8,985 nt of DNA. Origin: Actinomycetota bacterium. Lineage in GTDB: Bacteria; Actinomycetota; Actinomycetes; Nanopelagicales; Nanopelagicaceae. Below, in pieces: positions 6,634-8,985 of the stretch; the first letter of the stretch is position 1, and each line of letters opens with the position of its first letter. The translations under genes were made by a program, and so were the position numbers. The stretch covers positions 1-8,985 of the forward strand of contig WLIM01000036.1 of NCBI GenBank assembly GCA_009702205.1, written 5' to 3'. The notes under the pieces were generated by a model. That model saw only the letters and a program-made list of their open reading frames with translations, had not been told where the DNA came from and made no database searches.

Positions 6634-8769
6634 ATGGCTATAGTGCCAAAAGGTGCGCGTAAGCGTGCAAGCAAAAAATCTGCAGCCAAGGCTGCGGCAA
6701 ATCAACCTACAGAAACTCCAGAAGTTGTTGAAGTTGAAGCGGTAGAGAAGAAATCTGCCAAGAAAACTGCAGCTCCGAGTATTCCGGTTCCGATGTTTCA
6801 AGCAGCGCCTGAAGCAGTTGCGCCTAAGAAGGCAAAAGCAAAAGCTGAGGTTGCAGAAGTTGCGATCGAAGAAGAGTCAGATTCTGATTCCGCATCTCGC
6901 CGTCGCCGTCGTGGTGGCCGAGGTCGCCGTCGTGGTGGAAGAGAAGCAGGCGAGAGCACAGAGGAACGCGACTCCGATTCTGATGAAGTTTTAGATGCTG
7001 GTGATATCTCGCAAGAGAGTGAAGATTCACAGTCAACATCTCCTCGTCGCAGACGTCGCCGTCGCGCAAAGGGAGATGGTGTCACACCTGGTGAAACTAT
7101 TGAAGAAGATGGCGTAATAACTGTTGTAAAGGTTAGAGAGCCAAGAGAACGTAAAGCCCGCGAAGATCAACCAACTCGTCCCGATCGCAATGATCGTGGT
7201 GGCCGCAACCGCAACCGCAATGATCGTGGTGGCCGCAACCGCAATGATCGCGAACCAAGAGATTTTGTTCGCCGCCGCGGAACTGTAATTACAGAATCAG
7301 AATTCTTAGCTCGTAGAGAGAATGTTGATCGCCAAATGTTGGTTCGCCAAGCTGGCGATCGCACACAGATTGCAGTTCTTGAAGACAAGATCATGGTCGA
7401 ACACTATGTAAATAGAAACAGCAACATCTCTTATGTTGGAAACGTTTACTTAGGAAAAGTTCAGAATGTTCTTCCGTCAATGGAAGCGGCTTTCGTAGAC
7501 ATTGGTAAGGGCCGAAATGCAGTTCTATATGCCGGTGAAGTTAACTGGGATACCGCAGGACTTGCAGATGGCGCACCTCGCAAAATTGAACATGTATTAA
7601 AGACTGGGCAATCGGTATTAGTTCAAGTAACTAAAGATCCAATTGGTCAGAAAGGTGCACGTTTAACAAGTCAGATTTCACTTCCTGGTCGTTACTTGGT
7701 TTATGTGCCTAGTGGCGAAATGAGCGGAATCAGCCGCAGACTTCCAGATCAAGAACGTTCACGTTTAAAGAGCATCCTTAAGAACTTAATTCCAGAAGAT
7801 GCTGGTGTAATTGTTCGTACCGCATCTGAAGGTGCTACCGAAGAAGAACTCGAGCGCGATGTAACTAGATTGAAAGCGCAATGGGAAGATATCGAAGCTA
7901 AGTCAAAGGAATCCGGCACAAATGCGCCAGCGCTTCTTTACTCAGAGCCAGATTTAACCGTTCGCGTTATTCGAGATATTTTTAATGAAGATTTCGACAA
8001 GTTAATCGTTCAAGGCGATCAAGCTTGGGAAGATATTAATAATTACCTTGGACATATTGCGCCAGAACTAACAGCAAAGATTGAAAAGTGGACAGGTGCT
8101 CGCGATCTATTTGTTGAAAATAGAATTGAAGAGCAGCTTGCAAAGGCCTTCGATCGCAAGGTTTATCTACCATCAGGCGGTTCACTAGTAATTGACCGTA
8201 CTGAAGCAATGATTGTTATTGACGTTAACACCGGTAAATTCATTGGTAAGGGTGGAAATCTTGAAGAGACTGTTACTAAGAACAACTTAGAAGCAGCCGA
8301 AGAAATTGCACGCCAACTTCGCCTTCGCGATATGGGTGGAATTGTTGTAATCGACTTCATTGATATGACCCTTGAATCAAATAGAGATCTTGTTCTCCGT
8401 CGATTAATTGAATGCTTAGGTCGCGATCGAACGAAGCATCAGGTCGCAGAAGTAACTTCACTTGGTTTAGTTCAAATGACTCGCAAACGCGTAGGTCAAG
8501 GACTTATTGAAGCGTTCTCTACAACTTGCGAAAGTTGTGGCGGTCGCGGAATTCATATCCACTCAGAACCTGTTAAAAAGGTTGCACTAGAGAAAGATAT
8601 GGAACAACGTTATGTGCCACAGGTTCATGGCGATGAATCAGAAGCACAGAGCGAAGATGCCGAAGCAATCGAAGAAGTTGCTGAAGTTGAGAAGGCTCCT
8701 GCCGAGAAGGCACCGGCCCAAAAGCGCCGTCGCCGTGCGGTAAGCACTGGGGTAATCACTCCAGAATAG
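6634..8769 (+). CDS. rne: Ribonuclease E/G family endoribonuclease
   Basis: Endonuclease that cuts AU-rich single-stranded RNA, acting in mRNA decay and rRNA/tRNA processing. Residues 1 to about 215 are low complexity: a Lys/Ala/Glu-rich start, acidic SDSDS patches (82-86, 114-117) and arginine clusters (89-102, seven Arg at 138-144, RNDRGGRNRN repeats at 185-204). The catalytic core follows: S1 domain (about 266-345), 5'-sensor with Arg395-Thr396 aligning to E. coli Arg169-Thr170, and DNase I-like domain with Asp530, Asn532 and Asp574 at the Mg-binding positions (E. coli 303, 305, 346). Cys632-x-x-Cys635 is the zinc link used for tetramers. The C-terminal tail is short and ends with an Arg cluster (698-701). 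This domain order is typical of actinobacteria, but 711 residues is compact for them. ATG at 6634 follows GAGGA (6620-6624). rplU lies 102 bases downstream. Confidence 0.95.
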   Translation: MAIVPKGARKRASKKSAAKAAANQPTETPEVVEVEAVEKKSAKKTAAPSIPVPMFQAAPEAVAPKKAKAKAEVAEVAIEEESDSDSASRRRRRGGRGRRRGGREAGESTEERDSDSDEVLDAGDISQESEDSQSTSPRRRRRRRAKGDGVTPGETIEEDGVITVVKVREPRERKAREDQPTRPDRNDRGGRNRNRNDRGGRNRNDREPRDFVRRRGTVITESEFLARRENVDRQMLVRQAGDRTQIAVLEDKIMVEHYVNRNSNISYVGNVYLGKVQNVLPSMEAAFVDIGKGRNAVLYAGEVNWDTAGLADGAPRKIEHVLKTGQSVLVQVTKDPIGQKGARLTSQISLPGRYLVYVPSGEMSGISRRLPDQERSRLKSILKNLIPEDAGVIVRTASEGATEEELERDVTRLKAQWEDIEAKSKESGTNAPALLYSEPDLTVRVIRDIFNEDFDKLIVQGDQAWEDINNYLGHIAPELTAKIEKWTGARDLFVENRIEEQLAKAFDRKVYLPSGGSLVIDRTEAMIVIDVNTGKFIGKGGNLEETVTKNNLEAAEEIARQLRLRDMGGIVVIDFIDMTLESNRDLVLRRLIECLGRDRTKHQVAEVTSLGLVQMTRKRVGQGLIEAFSTTCESCGGRGIHIHSEPVKKVALEKDMEQRYVPQVHGDESEAQSEDAEAIEEVAEVEKAPAEKAPAQKRRRRAVSTGVITPE
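7186..7250 (+). repeat. 30-bp tandem repeat inside the rne arginine-rich region
   Basis: A 29-base exact match occurs at 7186-7214 and 7216-7244 (period 30, in frame), followed by an 11-base partial copy (CGCAATGATCG, 7240-7250). It encodes two copies of RNDRGGRNRN (residues 185-194 and 195-204). The in-frame period keeps the reading frame and suggests slippage or duplication within a disordered RNA-binding segment. A related shorter repeat (TCGCCGTCGTGGTGG) occurs at 6903-6917 and 6924-6938. Confidence 0.9.
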
Positions 8770-8786
8770 GGCCAGTTCTAGCCGGT

Positions 8787-8823
8787 TTGACCTGAAGGCC
8801 AGGCGCTCCGTATCCTTACCCTC
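8787..8823 (+). promoter_or_regulatory. Probable sigma70-type promoter of rplU
   Basis: TTGACC (8787-8792, five of six consensus bases) and TATCCT (8811-8816, fits TANNNT) are separated by 18 bases in the rne-rplU spacer. Transcription would start near 8823 and give a leader of about 49 bases. A strong separate promoter is expected for a ribosomal protein gene behind rne. Confidence 0.7.
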
Positions 8824-8824
8824 T

Positions 8825-8838
8825 GCCAGTTTCCTGGC
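8825..8838 (+). promoter_or_regulatory. Hairpin at the start of the rplU leader
   Basis: GCCAG (8825-8829) pairs perfectly with CTGGC (8834-8838) around a TTTC loop, followed by an AT-rich run and TTTTT (8853-8857). It sits within about two bases of the predicted transcript start, so it may protect the 5' end of the mRNA or take part in control of rplU. It could also act as a weak terminator for rne transcripts, but the T run is 14 bases away, which argues against that. Confidence 0.45.
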
Positions 8839-8871
8839 TTATTAATTAAATGTTTTTGGAAAGGTGTCACC

Positions 8872-8985
8872 GTGTATGCGATTGTAAAAGCAGGCGGCCG
8901 TCAAGAGAAGGTTGCCGTTGGCGACACAGTTATTGTCGATCGTATCGATGCAAAAGCCGGTGCAGCTGTTTCATTCCCAGCTTTA
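8872..8985 (+). CDS. rplU: 50S ribosomal protein L21, 5' end only
   Basis: The first 38 codons of large-subunit protein L21, an early-assembly 23S rRNA-binding protein of about 100 residues; the window ends inside the gene. The N-terminus MYAIVKAGGRQEKVAVGD is the L21 hallmark (YAIVxxGGxQ.KV..GD), followed by TVIVDRIDAKAGAAVSFPAL. The start is GTG at 8872, with GGAAAGG (8858-8864) 7 bases upstream as a strong ribosome binding site. In actinobacteria the gene is normally followed by rpmA (L27) and obg, which would lie outside this window. It has its own promoter in the spacer after rne. Confidence 0.97.
   Translation, partial: MYAIVKAGGRQEKVAVGDTVIVDRIDAKAGAAVSFPAL

Noticed and set aside
6798..7085. 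Antisense open frame of 95 codons opposite the rne extension
   Set aside because: Its Arg/Ser-rich product is just the complement of low-complexity codons of rne; no start signal or family resemblance.
7186..7250. Short repeats that could suggest a CRISPR array
   Set aside because: The copies are adjacent, in frame with rne and without spacers; they encode RNDRGGRNRN peptide repeats.
8850..8985. ATG at 8850 opening a frame that overlaps the rplU start
   Set aside because: Out of frame with L21, product unusually rich in Cys/Arg/Ser, no ribosome binding site; the GTG at 8872 with GGAAAGG gives the true L21 N-terminus.

Overview
This window looks like chromosomal DNA of a low-GC actinobacterium. 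The gene order is the classic actinobacterial one: (valS-folC)-DUF4233-ndk-mreB-mreC-mreD-mrdA-rodA ... rne-rplU. The proteins also carry actinobacterial traits, notably an RNase E with its low-complexity extension in front of the S1/catalytic core and a PBP2 of actinobacterial type. The DNA is clearly AT-richer than usual for the phylum, spacers are very short and genes overlap. That combination fits streamlined freshwater acI Actinobacteria (Nanopelagicales, e.g. Planktophila/Nanopelagicus types). The lineage is an inference from composition and gene order; no marker search was possible.

Layout, all on the + strand. Bases 1-169 hold the 3' end of a DUF4233 membrane protein gene. A 54-base spacer follows, with a promoter that seems to start transcription at the ndk GTG (leaderless). 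Then comes a tight cluster: ndk (224-658), mreB (673-1716), mreC (1728-2672), mreD (2669-3190), mrdA/PBP2 (3187-5271) and rodA (5268-6419). The last three junctions are 4-base stop/start overlaps. A 214-base spacer (6420-6633) contains a terminator-like double hairpin, a possible structured leader and a possible 12-codon upstream ORF. The RNase E/G gene follows (6634-8769), then a 102-base spacer with a strong sigma70-type promoter and a small hairpin, and then the start of rplU (from 8872, cut by the window end).

How the genes work together: mreBCD, mrdA and rodA encode the lateral-wall elongation machine (elongasome). MreB forms cytoskeletal filaments, MreC and MreD are membrane scaffold and regulator, RodA is the SEDS glycan polymerase and PBP2 is the matching transpeptidase. 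ndk, the nucleotide-balancing kinase, is the first gene of the same transcription unit. rne-rplU starts the next block, RNA decay/processing and ribosomal protein L21 (normally followed by rpmA-obg).

This is mostly a conserved housekeeping region; I see no mobile element, CRISPR array, tRNA or clearly new multi-gene system. The points worth a second look are the non-coding spacers (leaderless ndk promoter, rne leader with its mini-ORF, rplU leader with three evenly spaced GCCAG motifs), the compact RNase E extension with an internal tandem repeat, and the lack of the radical-SAM gene pair that often separates rodA from rne in other actinobacteria.
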